From assembly GCA_003342815.1 (NCBI GenBank), contig PTEX01000049.1, forward strand, positions 2,329,859 to 2,393,858: a stretch of 64,000 nt of DNA, written 5' to 3'. Origin of the DNA: Eudromia elegans. Its lineage: Eukaryota > Chordata > Aves > Tinamiformes > Tinamidae. Positions 22,541-34,350 of this stretch are shown piece by piece (position 1 is the stretch's first letter; every line of letters starts with the position of its first letter). Made by a program: the position numbers and the translations under genes. The notes under the pieces were generated by a model that saw only the letters and a program-made list of their open reading frames with translations, was not told where the DNA came from and made no database searches.

Positions 22541-24397
22541 CTTTCCTCTTTTAAAAATCTAGCCTTAGTATCCCAGATTACTAGATAGGATCTTTCCTTT
22601 CAGGGCCTTATATAAATGACTTACATGTGGTAAGCTGCTTGGACTATATTTATCTCATAATGATTAAGCTATAATCCACTTTATTATTCATTGTTTTTAA
22701 TTTATTCACACCATGGTCCTCAGGACATTTATTATGTAAGTTGCTCACAAAGAACATTCCAATAAGCAAATGAAATGCGTTGAAAATCTTGATTATCTTT
22801 TTTTGAAGCTTAAGACAAAAAGTAAAACTTAAGTAAAAGAAATACAGCAAATTTAAGTAAATAATTTGATTGATCATGTAATAGATTTTGTTACTTGGTG
22901 AATACTATGTTGTCTGCACTAAACTGTTAGGGAGCATTACAGTATTTCTTTGTAGAGCTCTGTGAGGAGCTGCCTGGCTTTTACTGGTGTAAATTCAGTG
23001 CAAAATCTGGTAAATGAAAAAGAATCTTCGTGAAAGAATTTAACATTTGCTCTTTGGGAAGGCGTAAAAAGTGACCGTCAGAGAGGACCGGGTAGAAAAA
23101 ATATTTACCTCCACTGGCACTGAGGTCTCAGTTACTGTGAGCGGCGTTTCCAATGAATAACCAATGTTTGGCTTAAACTCAAGTGGCCCAACAGCTAATT
23201 CTGGCTGGCAGCTTTTGTTGACCCACAGACCTAATTATCTATGTTCTCCAGGTATCTGTGACCTTAAAGGGCCACATGTCAGATGGAAGGAAATGGATCT
23301 ATATTGATTTTCACCAGGTGTAGAACCAGGTTGACACCTTATTTTGAAGAGAGTCAAAGATTCATGTCATTTAAATAATTTTGGAGGTGCTTCTGCATCC
23401 GTATCCAAGACAGCTTGGCCCCACTCCTTCCCTTCCCATGCCATTCATCCCATCACCAGCTTCAGAAGTTGTCTCCAGCAGAACAGTTCATGCCTTCACA
23501 AAGTCAGTGCCTTGCCATGTGTTCCCTGCCTACGTGTTCTCTGTAGAGGGACTGTGCCCTGTCCGTTGTACAGGTGAAAATCAGGAGGAATGTGGCAACA
23601 TCGGGGCTCTCACCTGGCTACAAGGGATGTGAGGTGCTGTGCAAAACAAAGTTGAAAATCTTTGCTAAAGACAACACCTAAGGAAGGGGGAGAGAGAGTA
23701 AGGGCTGTAGCAGCACCCAGCAGGTAAGCCAGAAATAGCATTTATCTTTTCTAATACTTTGTTAGGGCCCTGTCCACTGTAATTAGGAGGCTGAATTAAG
23801 TTGTAATCTGAATCTGTGGGAATTCAGTATAGAAAGGCTAGCCAGGATACCAGGAGCAAAACTTTGCTTTTGGAATTTGAAGTGCTCTTTTGCCAAACTC
23901 GCAGAGCCCTTCTGGAGCCCTTTTCCCACAGCACACTTAACTGTGAAGCTGGTTTGAAGCTGTGGATAGTAATAATTCTTTTTTGCCCTTTGTGTTCTTT
24001 TTTATCATTTACATGATCAACAGTACGCCTACAGAGAAAATGTCTAGAGAAACATATGGATGTTGGTGCAAAGAACTGCAGCTGTCCAACACACAGTGAC
24101 TGAAAGTGCTGCAAAACACAGAGTACTTAATGCACAAAGTCATGAGATTCAGTGGAAAAATTTTGGGGATGCCAAACTCAAATGACTCGATGCTTTCAAA
24201 AAAGCAATGTTTGACACTATTTACAACTGTCTTAATTATTATTTTCCTATAGAAAAACATTAGTTTATCAAAACAGATTCCTAACATGGAAATGTTCAAT
24301 TTTAATTCAGCATTCTGGTGTTTGAGGATTTTAACCTGCAAATCAGAGGAAAACAACAAATGAAAAACAGCCATTCCTTCCATTCATATCAACAGTA
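22541..24397. other. AT-rich non-coding DNA; an isolated strong splice-donor match
   Basis: At 23720-23727 the text CAG|GTAAGC is a strong 5' splice-site match preceded by a purine-rich stretch, but no convincing acceptor or coding frame accompanies it. A 'ctggtgtaaattcagtg' phrase near 22984-23000 resembles the inverted-repeat family arm. Nothing else recognised. Confidence 0.4.
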
Positions 24398-24475
24398 GTC
24401 TGTAAGTTGGAAGCTAGGACAGTTGCTTGGAACGTGAGATAACTGGCTTCTAATCCCTGTGATTCAGAGATTTAA
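24398..24475 (+). repeat. MIR-type SINE 5' fragment
   Basis: The text 'gcttggaacgtgagataact' followed by 'ggcttctaatccctgtgatt' follows the early part of amniote MIR ('actgg..tgggagtcaggagacctgggttctaatccc'). Only this segment is preserved. Confidence 0.5.
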
Positions 24476-24869
24476 AGCTTATCCAGCAGCTTTACACTAA
24501 TTGTTACTCAGGAATAGTTGGCTTTCCTTTTCTTCTCTTAGTTTTGCACATGAAAATTCAGAGATACTTTTTTGGTTTTGCAATAAATGCTTAAGAGTAA
24601 GTACTAATATTTAACAATTCCTCTTATTTTTCAACTGGAGTTTCCCTCTGAAACTTTGCACATTGTTGTCAAGAATAGCTTCTGCTCTCCTCTATCCCAG
24701 TTTGAGCTTCAAGAATGCGTAGGGCCAGGGAGCCCAAAGGATATATGTAGAAATTTCTTTGCAAGCACAAAAATAACTAATTTACACTATTCCGAAAAAG
24801 CTAAGGGAATATTTTAAAAAATGTATTATTTTGGAGTCTTATTTTAATCTGTTGACTTTAAACTCACTA

Positions 24870-24965
24870 TCATATGCAGGAGGAATTGGGTGTGCCAATC
24901 CCATTAACAATAATGGGAGCAGAGGGCTTAATTTTCCACATACTATGCTGAAAATGTGCCCCCTT
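24870..24965. repeat. Decayed inverted-repeat element centre
   Basis: CCCATT (24900-24905) and AATGGG (24912-24917) are inverted around 'aacaat', followed by 'agcagagggcttaattttcc'. This matches the recurring centre 'cccattgacttcaatgggagcag' of the element type seen at 29758 and elsewhere. Outer arms are weak. Confidence 0.45.
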
Positions 24966-26477
24966 AAGAATACTCTGTATGTAATTGATTTGGGCTATTT
25001 GTTTGAACTTGCCAAATGGATTTCTTAAATATTTGTAGCTAGTTTTGAAAGCACTCCCATCCTCAACCAGACATACATGTTATTAAAGGATTTCATTTGA
25101 CATTTAACAATTTTGTATATTAATATTCCCCTCTTTTTCCTAAATCAGCATAATCCTCCTAAATCCTAGCATCAACAGTCATTACACCAAAAGAACAAGA
25201 TGTTGCTGGTGTCGCTATGTTCCAATATTGAATTTTGTATGAGCTTGGCTGATTTGGACAGATTTATATTCTGCTATTTCCTGAACTGTAAGCAGGACCT
25301 TGCAGGTTCAGCTCTTTGAAAATATTCACATAAACAATCTCACTTCATTACTTTGAAGGAAATGGACTCAGTGCCATCTGCTAGAGCAGTGGTCCTCTGC
25401 GACACAGAAAGATACCTTTCCAACTCGATCCTGGCTAAATAAGCCTCAACCCTGCATCCCAAGGCACTGTATGTGATAGAGAGCTGATCTCAGATATCAC
25501 AGGGATTCGTGTCATTTTGAATTACTCTGCATTTCAGTGGTTTTGGGGAAGAATGAGAATAAGAGGTTTAGTTTCAGTTGATTTAATGAATCAGAGTTCT
25601 TCCCAGAGCCAGTGGGAACTGCAACCCAAGAGGTCAGTGTTCTTTTTCTAGTTATTCCGTGGGCTCTTTGAATGATAGCTCTTCATTCTGTCTCACAACA
25701 CTGCAATATATTTGCACTTTCACATAATCTCATTCTGTGATCACAGGTTCTTGCCTACGTTTTGTCATCCCGCATGAATATTGCATCACTCAGCAGACAT
25801 TACCATTGCAAAGAACTGGGCTGCTCAGAAATGTTACCCTGCAGCTTCAGATCCTGGTGTGATGTGTGTAAACAGGATTCACTCCTCAGGTTGCTTCCTT
25901 CTTCAAGTAGGGAGAGTGAATGAATGTTGACTTTAACTTTAGAGTCACTAGCCAAAATGGCAAGGTCAGCCTAGCACGAGGATGTTACAATTCGTGGCTG
26001 CTGTGAACCAACATTGAGTTTCTACCCCAAAGGAGGAAGAGGAAGAAGTGAAAGAGTAATGATTCAGTGGGGGTGTCTGAGTCACGGATGCCCTGAGGTT
26101 TATATTTAGGACCGTGCAATTAACACTCAACTTCTTGCTAGAGGCTGTACCTAAAAGTAGTGTATACCCTAAGTGAGCAAGATTGATCTATCCATTCTGA
26201 GTCATAACTGCTGTTGTACTGAGTAAAGTGGATGCTAATCCCAAATTCCAAATGTTGAATATAAGTGGTACAACTCAGTAAGTCTTTAGCAGACAAGTCT
26301 TTTGAGAAATGAGTATACCAGAAAATTTCTGCAGAAGGTATTTGAGGTTTTTTAACTCCTGTCAGAAACACTTCAAATCCAGACTAAGAAGCTTGAATAG
26401 GTTAATTTAAATATAGTTTATTGCTGATAGCAAAGCCCCCACCAAAGCAATTAAGAACCTCTGTCCAGCCATTTTTT
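24966..26477. other. AT-rich non-coding DNA, nothing recognised
   Basis: No gene, RNA or repeat family recognised. Confidence 0.5.
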
Positions 26478-26497
26478 TGAAACACTGAAGTGTTTCA
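26478..26497. repeat. Perfect 20-base hairpin palindrome
   Basis: TGAAACACT and AGTGTTTCA are perfect 9-base inverted arms around GA. A reverse octamer ATTTGCAT lies 46 bases to the right (26543-26550). Too short for a microRNA precursor. Confidence 0.6.
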
Positions 26498-27959
26498 TTC
26501 CCAATAATGTAGCTGTGTGTTGATTCTGACTGGATCTTTGCAATTTGCATCCTGTGAAAAGTGGCAGAGAATATCTGACGTTCCAGAGCAAGGCCCAGCA
26601 TCCCATCCATCCAGAGGAGCATTGCTCCGAGCGGCTGCGCCATACGCGGTGCCTCCAGGAATTCCTCTTTCTGAGCCCTCTGCCTGTCGGTGTTAGTTCA
26701 GATTCAAGATGTCTGGGACCTTTTCAAGTTTGTTCATCACAAAAAACAACCGTAATTGCCAGAAAGTACCTCATTTTTTTCTTTTATTTTCTTTTCTTTT
26801 TAAATTGTGCTCTACCACCCTCCACATTTCTGTTGTGACTCATGGAAAGACCTTGAGTCTATGATTCACGCATTTTAAGAATCACTGGCATTATGACCTT
26901 TATTTCTTAATGTTATGACAGAAGTTGTGGTCTTAGTTGTGTCTTTTAGTTTCCTCCTATTTATGTACATGTAGAGAAGTTGCACTTGAAGATCTTCCAT
27001 AAAGAAGGATTCTCTCAGTCACAGTGACTAATAGTGCAGCTCATTTACTGGTCTTAGCAAGGCTGAGAAGTGCTGGATTAACAGTCCCATCCTCTAGATT
27101 TTGTTTAGGCTACTTAGCATGAGCGATGCAAATCTCAGTAGCATCTCCTTCATCTATTCAGCATCCAAGTTAAATGGATTGAGTTTCAGAGAGGAATGAG
27201 ATTTGAGTTTAAAGCAAAAGTGTTCTCTAACCTGTCAAAAATATTTTGCACTTTTAATAGGACCAGAGAGATTTTTTCACCTAAATACTGTGTTCTTGCT
27301 GCCGCTGCTGGTATTAGAGCCTCACATACTCTAAAGAATGAATGTGGCAACGGGACCATAAGATATGAGCCCCGTGGTGCTCCAGGCAGCTTGCCCGCAG
27401 TGCAAGGGTGACGTGGTGCAGGCAGCCGCGTAGCCTCCGTCCCTGTCTGCCTTGGTGACACAGTTACCTAACCCGTGTTTCACACCTGGCAGCTGCATCT
27501 CCGTGTAAAAGGTACCCGAGGTGCTTCAGGGCGAAACCACACACTGCTCTGGGGTTCTGCTTCCAGCAGCTGCCGCTGGCTCAGTCACTGCGAGGGAGAA
27601 AAGAGGCTGCAGGGCAAGGAAATTCTCCTGAGGCCAAGACATCTTGGTGACCCTGATGGGTGTGAAGGGATACGCAGCAAAGAGTGTTTGTCCAATAGGA
27701 GATCATTTGGGGGTTACTGTACCGGGGCTGTGGAAGGGACAGTGTTTCTCTGGAGGTGACCCGAGGGATATTGTTGCATTCCACTCCACCCTCTCCAGGT
27801 TAAGATGCAGTATTGCAGCCTTGCAGTCCAAACGCAGTCCCTCCGCAGTCCAAACCGTTTGTATGGGCTTGCATGTTTGATGTCCGTAAAGCCTAAAATA
27901 GGCAGGAGGAGAACCATCTCAGAGTGAGGGAGGTGTGTAGGGGATGAGAATAGGTATCT
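26498..27959. other. Non-coding DNA, nothing recognised
   Basis: Includes a T/C-rich simple tract (26772-26802) and a perfect octamer at 27126-27133. Overlapping 67-94 codon frames at 27475-27917 show no domain. Confidence 0.45.
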
Positions 27960-28250
27960 CGTGTGTGTGATCTGAGCCTCGCTGCTCTGTTAGCAGCCCG
28001 CGGGCACAGTGGTGCCCTAGAGCCGTGCGCGCCCCGCGGGGCCGCCACTCAGCCCCTGCGCTTGCTGCGTGTCCCGCCTGGGCCTGGCTCCTGCAGCCGG
28101 AGCAGAGCAGCCGGGAGCACCCTGCTCCCGCCACAGCCACCCCGTTCCCCAGGGAGCACCCGCTGCAGCCGAACAAGGGCAGAGGAGCCGGGGGCTGCCC
28201 CGCCGGGAAGGCAGCGAGCGGAGCAGCCACCGCAACGTCTGCGTTTTTGA
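27960..28250. promoter_or_regulatory. CpG-dense block (intergenic CpG island)
   Basis: A sharply bounded GC-rich block; 28021-28080 alone holds 9 CpG by hand count. Five or more overlapping frames on both strands reflect composition. It is flanked by AT-rich DNA on both sides. Possible promoter of an unannotated or non-coding transcript, or an orphan island. Confidence 0.5.
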
Positions 28251-28380
28251 TCAACGGGATTCTTTTTCCTCGTCCCTAAAACCAGGCCATAACCTTTTAT
28301 TATATGCCAACAGTCTGCGGCTTAGGTTAACTCCACTGAGTCCTGCACAGGTTCCACAAACGTGAATCACATAGTGATTT

Positions 28381-28524
28381 TTTATGAAAAAAAAAGAAAG
28401 AAAAAAAGGAGGGGTCTGATTTATGCTTATTTATTTTGTTCAACTACAAACATCTGGGTAGAAAGTAAATATGGATACCAAAGAAAAAAACACTCCACCC
28501 GTTTTTCCCCTCTTTTTTTTTTTT
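28381..28524. repeat. A/G-rich then T-rich simple tracts
   Basis: Positions 28386-28410 are nearly all A and G; 28506-28525 is a C/T-rich tract dominated by T. They bracket a short unique segment. Confidence 0.8.
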
Positions 28525-28534
28525 ACCCTTACAA

Positions 28535-28650
28535 CAGCCGGCCATGTGGTCAACACCTGGAATGTGTGTGGGAATTATTCAAATGAGCCTCAGTGCAGTT
28601 GTCTGGAGCGGCAGGGCAGAGTGACAGTCAGCCGCAGTCGTGTACGAGCT
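28535..28650. promoter_or_regulatory. Candidate conserved non-coding element
   Basis: A repeat-free block with varied composition between simple tracts. No domain is visible in overlapping frames. Called only as a place to test for conservation. Confidence 0.2.
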
Positions 28651-29757
28651 GCGCTCGCGGGCACCACATCCACATTCCGGGTGTCTTGGTGGTGGTGGGT
28701 TCTTTTGGCACTGGTGTCCTACAAGCCTTGCAAACTGTAGCTCCACCTATTTCATGTCATGTATCTTGCTATTTCTATTCAAGGAGCTCAGTGCTTGACA
28801 GCACCGCGTCTTTGGGAGCAAGGGAGTGGATTTTGTTGCAACGTTTATCTCAGAGGTCTGATGCTGTGTAGCAGGAAGGTGTTGAGCGACCTGAGCAAGA
28901 AGGTTCGCAGGCAGCGAGAGGACAGTCCCATCACTGCTTGTAACTGACTATATGTGGGAGCCCCATCCAGCCTGCGGGGAAGCTCCCAGTTCCTGCCTGA
29001 GCTTAAGCTCTCACTGAACCCGTTTCTTTGGAGTTACATTCAGTGAAACAAATCAATGCAAACTGAAAACTGCGTTTGGTGGATCTGCGTAGGAAATGAC
29101 GTGACCTACCGGATCCGAGCGCAGCTCGTTGGTGCTGCCCACAGGCAGCATCACTGGAGGAGAACTGCCAAGAGATGACGCCGGCAGCCCGCAGGCCAGT
29201 GCTCGTGTTTTTGCCCCCAATTCTGCTCACCAGAAGCTCCCATCCCAGCTTGCTCTTTAGCTGCAATTTCTAGCTCTGCAGCTCCATCCAGAGCACCCAA
29301 CCACACTGTGTTTCTCTCCAGTGGCTGCACTGTGGCTACAGGCCCAACCAGTCACAAGAGTTTGAGAATCTACCTGAAAACTAAGAGTTGCTTTGCAAAA
29401 TTTAAACATAAAACCTATAAAGTGAGTCCAACTTAAATAAAGGCAGTAGAAAAATATTTCTGGGGGAAAACAGATTTACTTGCTACTGTCCAGCCTTCTG
29501 GCTCAAAGTTCCTCATCCAGAGACTGCATTTTACCTGTTAGGGCTGCGTTTAGCCTCAGATAGGTGTTTCCATTACTATCAGCAAAGACTTTCAGTGTCG
29601 TTATTTCTGGCAGAGCACAATCTTTATGTCCCTCATCGTTGCTAGTGTTAGAAGAATCCCCAAATGCGCTGACACCAAAGCGATTTTCTCTTTCAGTTGG
29701 AGAAATCCTTTTCCTTTTCTTCCCAAGTAGCCAGGCGTTTTATAATTAGAAGCTGGA
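28651..29757. other. Non-coding DNA, nothing recognised
   Basis: Several short frames of no recognised family. A TGACGTGA half-CRE lies near 29097-29104. Confidence 0.45.
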
Positions 29758-29880
29758 TGGCGAGCGCCTTACTCACATCAGTGGCTTATTACATCAGTCA
29801 TCCCATTTACGTTCATGCTAGGCTAATACGCTCCCTATTAATTTCAATGGGAATAAGCATGTGTGAGTAACTCGCCGTCG
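29758..29880. repeat. Inverted-repeat (MITE-like) element, best arms in the window
   Basis: Left arm 'tggcgagcgccttactcac' (29758-29776) is answered by 'gtgtgagtaactcgccg' (29871 leftwards region, to about 29878), so the two ends pair as TTACTCACA / TGTGAGTAA plus a GGCGAG / CTCGCC outer part. The centre holds 'atttcaatggga'. It has no coding capacity and is about 120 bases long, typical of a non-autonomous element. Family name not assigned. Confidence 0.65.
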
Positions 29881-30599
29881 TGAGCTAAAGGTTGGCAAAC
29901 CAGCCCTAAGTATGTAGCAATTTGTTCTGTGAGATAAACAGTGACCAAAGTGACCGGGCTTTCATCAGCCGAGTTTATTTAGCTGGAAGAGACGTGTTAA
30001 GACTGTGCTTGGTGCTCGGAATGCCCAATCCCTTCCTCTTCTTCATTTTTTTTTTTAAGAAGGGAGGAAAGAATCCCCAAAAGTATGTTCGAGGAGACGC
30101 TTGCTCTCCCTCAGTCTTTCTGGCGCTCCAGGCTTGGCTCACAAACACATGCACAGTTTTGGAAAAAAAAAAAAAAAAATCCCGTACAGAATGAGGTTTT
30201 TCAGCAGCTCTATTGGCTCCTCTCCTTGGAGCAGTTTGAAACTTTTTGACAGCTTAGCAGCTCAGTGGCGCGATTTTCACACAGTCGAACCACGAGGCTG
30301 ATGAGCGAGCAGCAGAGATGCGACCCGACCCTTCCAAGAGCCCGGGTCTCTGCAGCTCGAGCTGGAGTTTCACCCCAAGCATCACCCTGGACACGGAGGT
30401 GGCATTTCTGATCCTCGCTGCTGCGAGGAGGACAGCAAAGCCACAGGAGCTTTCCTTGGGAAACGTCACCACGATGAGTCCGGCCCCTCCGTGGCCTCCT
30501 CCCACCCAGCATGGAGGCAGCTCTGGCCATAGGCCTCTACCAAAGAGGCCCTGCAAAGAAACCCCGTGTGTCCCGGGCACCTCAAGGCACCAGGGCTCA
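29881..30599. other. Non-coding DNA with simple tracts
   Basis: A T run (about 30048-30057) and A(17) at 30163-30179. GC rises at 30300-30600 where overlapping frames of 95-108 codons appear on both strands without recognised domains. Confidence 0.45.
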
Positions 30600-30699
30600 G
30601 CCTAACGTGCACAAAAAGGCGCCAACCTCTCGGTGGTGCAAAGCAGCCTTACGCCATGGGCTTTATTGCTAATTGACTCCAGCTGAGGATCTGGCCCAG
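30600..30699. repeat. Decayed inverted-repeat element, right end clear
   Basis: The right end 'cagctgaggatctggcccag' (about 30680-30699) is an almost textbook copy of the arm recurring in this window, preceded by 'attgactc' from the centre. The left arm is eroded and its limit uncertain. Confidence 0.55.
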
Positions 30700-31164
30700 C
30701 TTGTTCAAACAAATTAAAAACGATGCAAATCAGCCACAAGTACTTGATGATTTCACTGTGCTAAGGGGAATACAACTATTTGGCACTGGGTGTGCTGTCA
30801 ATGGGAGGATTGCTAAGTATTTTGCAAGCACAGCACTTTCTAAGTGCAAAATGGCTCACTTATGTTAGGGCTGATCAAAAATATTTTGTCAAAACTGTTT
30901 TTCAGCAGAAAATTGAATTTCCAAAAATTCCATTTTTTTTCCACAATGGAGATCTGTTTGTGCAGAAGAAATATATTTTCCTCAAGAACTATTTAGCCTA
31001 AACTTTAAACTTTTGCTTGCAAACTTTTAGTTTCCATTGAAATCACTCATATTTTGTTGTGTTACTTTTTTAAAAAATAGAAAGTTCACATTTCTGTGGC
31101 GAGGAAGGAGTCATTTTCCATCCAGGTCTATGAATTAACTCTCATAAAACCCCGGCCAGCAACA
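30700..31164. other. AT-rich non-coding DNA, nothing recognised
   Basis: A perfect octamer ATGCAAAT lies at 30723-30730. No gene or repeat recognised. Confidence 0.5.
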
Positions 31165-31290
31165 CAAGCATAGTTTTCTTTTTATGGATGAGAAGCTGAG
31201 AAGCAAAGAGGTTAAGTGATTTGGCTCCAATCCCTACAGGCACCATTAAAAGCTCCTGGCTCCCAGTTCTGTGCTCAGAATGTTAGATCG
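31165..31290 (-). repeat. MIR-type SINE fragment, antisense
   Basis: The plus strand reads 'tttatggatgagaagctgag' then 'aagcaaagaggttaagtgat', the reverse complement of the MIR segment 'atcacttaacctctttgcttctcagcttctcatccataaa', and continues to 'gctcctggctcccagttctg' which mirrors the MIR 5' part. This is one of the clearest MIR copies here. Confidence 0.75.
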
Positions 31291-31308
31291 CATGACATAT
31301 CTTTGCGA

Positions 31309-31352
31309 GGCAGCTAAATGCTTTCAGACTCCCTTGGATTTCAACGGGAGAA
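31309..31352. repeat. Short inverted-repeat element scrap
   Basis: 'aggcagctaaatgctttcag' followed by 'actcccttggatttcaacgg' and 'gagaatcag' resembles the old repeat wording 'aggcacctaaat..ctcccattgatttcaatgggag'. Only the centre and one arm remain. Confidence 0.4.
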
Positions 31353-31364
31353 TCAGTTGGTCTA

Positions 31365-31510
31365 GTGAGAACAAAAAGAGCGATAGAGCCGTCTTGCCCG
31401 GAGTCGCCCCGGGCGTCCTCGCTAGAATCAGAGCACGGACCTGGCCGCGGTTCCCGGCGTCGCGCGTCGCTGCCACCACGCAGGAACGTCGCGTCGGGGA
31501 AAATCCGTGT
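31365..31510. promoter_or_regulatory. Isolated, very dense CpG cluster
   Basis: By hand count 21 CpG fall in 31381-31500, the highest density I counted in the window outside the first 200 bases. Unlike an ordinary island it is only about 150 bases long and lies in an otherwise CpG-poor neighbourhood directly after two old repeats. Overlapping frames of 73-102 codons on both strands are read as a composition effect. Retention of so many CpG suggests germline hypomethylation or strong GC-biased conversion. Confidence 0.5.
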
Positions 31511-34149
31511 GCTGAGACAAGGAGAAGCGGCTCTTCCCAGGACATCTCAGCATTTGCCCGGGATTTTCAGGCTAGCTGATACCCGTGATTGGAGCCGCAG
31601 ATCTTCCTGACTGCTGGATAGTGCTCCAAATTACCCCAGAGCGGCCGTGCTCAGCCCCGCGGGAGCAGCGCAGGACCCAGCAGACCTAGCAAGCGGAAGA
31701 TGGGGTTGCTCCTCTCCCAGTTAGAACCTATGAGCAGGAGCCAGAGCTCCTGAGTTGTATTTCCAGTTGTGGTACTTCCATAATATCTAAAAATAGTTAA
31801 ATCATAAAATTCCCTTACACCGCAGTTTTCATATATGCTCGTAAAGCTTTTCCAAACCTTGTGGGAGAGCAAGACCTTACTAATGGTACAGAAAATACCT
31901 GGGCGCATAGTCAGGTTAGTCTCAGTGGGGTTTTGTGTACAGCCCAAGGGTGCGAAAGGCCAGATGAGCTCACACCTGCACGCGTAGCTCCGGGCCTCTG
32001 CAGGCGGGTTTCAGGTTTGAAACCTTCAGTTTTGAAACTCGCCTCCTAGTGACTTCCGTGGCTGCATCTCCCACGTGGCACGCTGCAAACCGAGTCACTC
32101 GGTAGGTTGAGTGGGTGTCTCCCTGCGAGCAGCCGACGTGGAAAATGTTACTTATGTTCTTTTGTGCTTTGGAAAAATGCAACCTTTGTTCCTGGGTGGT
32201 ACAAACCTCTGCACACAAGCAGCTGTGTGCATTAATTTATTTTTATATTGAGACTTTAGTGTCTTTATTTGCATTTCTTTACTTCAGACCTCACTAGCCT
32301 TTCCCTGACATTTTTCTTTTATTCTAGCTCAAGATCCTGGTGAACTGACTTGAGAAATCGAACTACACAGCGCTGCATTACAGTGATGTTACCACTTCAT
32401 AGTGCCAATAAAACTCTCACTTTGCCTGTCAAGTCCCTTGCAACATATTTAGAGCAAGGTGATCTTTCTACAAGGAAGAGGTATTGCAATCTCACTGACA
32501 AATCCCATCTATACAGGCATTTGCCACTTGGCAGGAGCTGTGAAGGGAGCCCTACATCTGCTTCAGAGCTCGCTGACCAGAGCAGACCTTTTATCACAAG
32601 GACCAGTAGAAAGATGTGTCCTTTTTTTCTTTTAATTTCTGCATGTTTCCCGGCAAAAATGGCCAATAGGATTCACCGGCCAGGGCCATGAAGGCACTAA
32701 TAGACCCTAATTGCAGCAAGGAGCAGCACCTGGGATCTTCTTGCATGGACTGGGAGCTCTCACAGCCTGGCTGGTGTCGTCTGTCTTAGCAGCATTGTGG
32801 CCTGTCTGGTGCGTGGGCTTGCTCAGGTACTACCCGTGTTTATGTTTTATTAAACTGACGCTTTAAAGAAATAAGAGAGATGGAGAGGTAGAGAGGGAAA
32901 TTATCTATACAGGAGGCTGATAGCAGAGTTGGAAAAATAGCTCAGCTTTTTAGGCAGTGGTTCCCTCCCCACCAGACTGAATTTAAAATACTTGTTTTTT
33001 TCATGTATGTGTTCACCTTGTTTGGAGTAGGGAACTTCACAGTCTGTTCTGTTGCTGGCCTGTTTGCAGGTAGACATACAAATTGTCTTCTAGCTCCTGG
33101 TGTTTCTCACTGTCTCCTGGTCAGACTTCATGGTGACACCATCTACTGCACCTTTAAGGGACAAGTTAAGCACTAGGGGGAAAGTAACAGTTCCACATAG
33201 TGGCAGTCTGTGATATTGAAATATTCTGCAAGCAATGATCCTCCTGCTGCCTCTTTCCAAAAAAACATAGAGGCAGAATTAGTTTAGAGCAGCTTTTGCT
33301 GTGACCTGTCTCAGCGCCTGTACCGAGCGGGTGGCCAATGCAGCGAGAACCAGGCTTTGCCAGTGACCCTGTTGGGTCAGCGGCTGCGTCCTCGTGTCCC
33401 GACTGGCTGTTTTGGGCCAGAACTGGTGACATCCGCAGGGGAAGAGCTGGGTGAAAACAGGTCAGATACTGGTGAGACCTGAGTCATGCACAGATGGCCC
33501 AGATTGTTTCTAGTCTTTGGTACAATTTCCTCTATCTCTGCAAGAAGATGAGTTTGTCACTCTGTACCCATGTAAATGTAACAATAACAACAAAAAAGAG
33601 TGTATTTGAAGGCAAGGAGAATCAAGAGTCTAAAATCCTGCTTGAAAAGCTTTGGAGGGGTTGCAGTTTTAAATGAGTAGCCTTTTCCTGAGTCAAGGTT
33701 TTTGTCTCCTTTTTTTCCAGCATGTTTTATCTATCTTTATTATTGCTCAGACTTAACAGGGAGTTATGTAATGTGTAAATGGCATGAACTTTTGCTGGTG
33801 AAAATTGCTCAAAATCCCTGAAACTTAAATAGCACCACATTGATTCACAGCAGCAGGAGACTGGTTAGCGCAGCCAGAGCACAGTCTCTGCAGAATTCAT
33901 TGAAGCTTCGCTCACATCAAAAGAGATTTTGGTCCAAGATGCACTGTGGTTTGGGCTAAGGTGCCTGGCAACATGGTAATGAGCAGCTTTATAAATAACT
34001 TTATATTATTATCTTTATGTCTTAGTAGTAGTATTGTTATTTTTATGGTACTGTAATGTTTATTATGGCTATTTTATGGTGTAATTTGATTAGTGTGTTA
34101 CCCTAATGTCACATAGAAAAGGGGTGGGCATTCCTATCGTGCTTCTGAA
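31511..34149. other. Non-coding DNA, nothing recognised
   Basis: A 113-codon plus-strand frame (32350-32691) has no recognised domain. A reverse octamer lies at 32267-32274. AT-rich simple-like text with 'tattattat' occurs at 34000-34080, possibly the eroded tail of the antisense SINE that follows. Confidence 0.45.
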
Positions 34150-34350
34150 CACTAACCCTTCTGTTTTCATCTGAAGAACCCAAAGCCCTTTGGCGATCAT
34201 TAATTGTCCCACACCATATAAGTAAACTCGAGCACAGAGAACTTAAACGAATCCCCAAGCCCACACAACAAGTCCGTGGCAAAGCTGAGAGTTAGACCTC
34301 AAGAGTCCTGACTCCCTGACGTCTGTGGTAACCACTAGAAAACATTCCCA
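34150..34350 (-). repeat. Long MIR-type SINE copy, antisense
   Basis: Read on the minus strand this block runs through 'gagtcttgaggtctaactctcagctttgcc', 'acttgttgtgtgggcttggg', 'ttaagttctctgtgctcgag' and 'aaagggctttggg', in the same order as amniote MIR ('gggttctattcccagctctgcc', 'gctgtgtgaccttgggcaag', 'cttaacctctctgtgcctcag', 'aaagcgctttg'). It is the most complete MIR copy in the window, about 200 bases. Confidence 0.8.
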
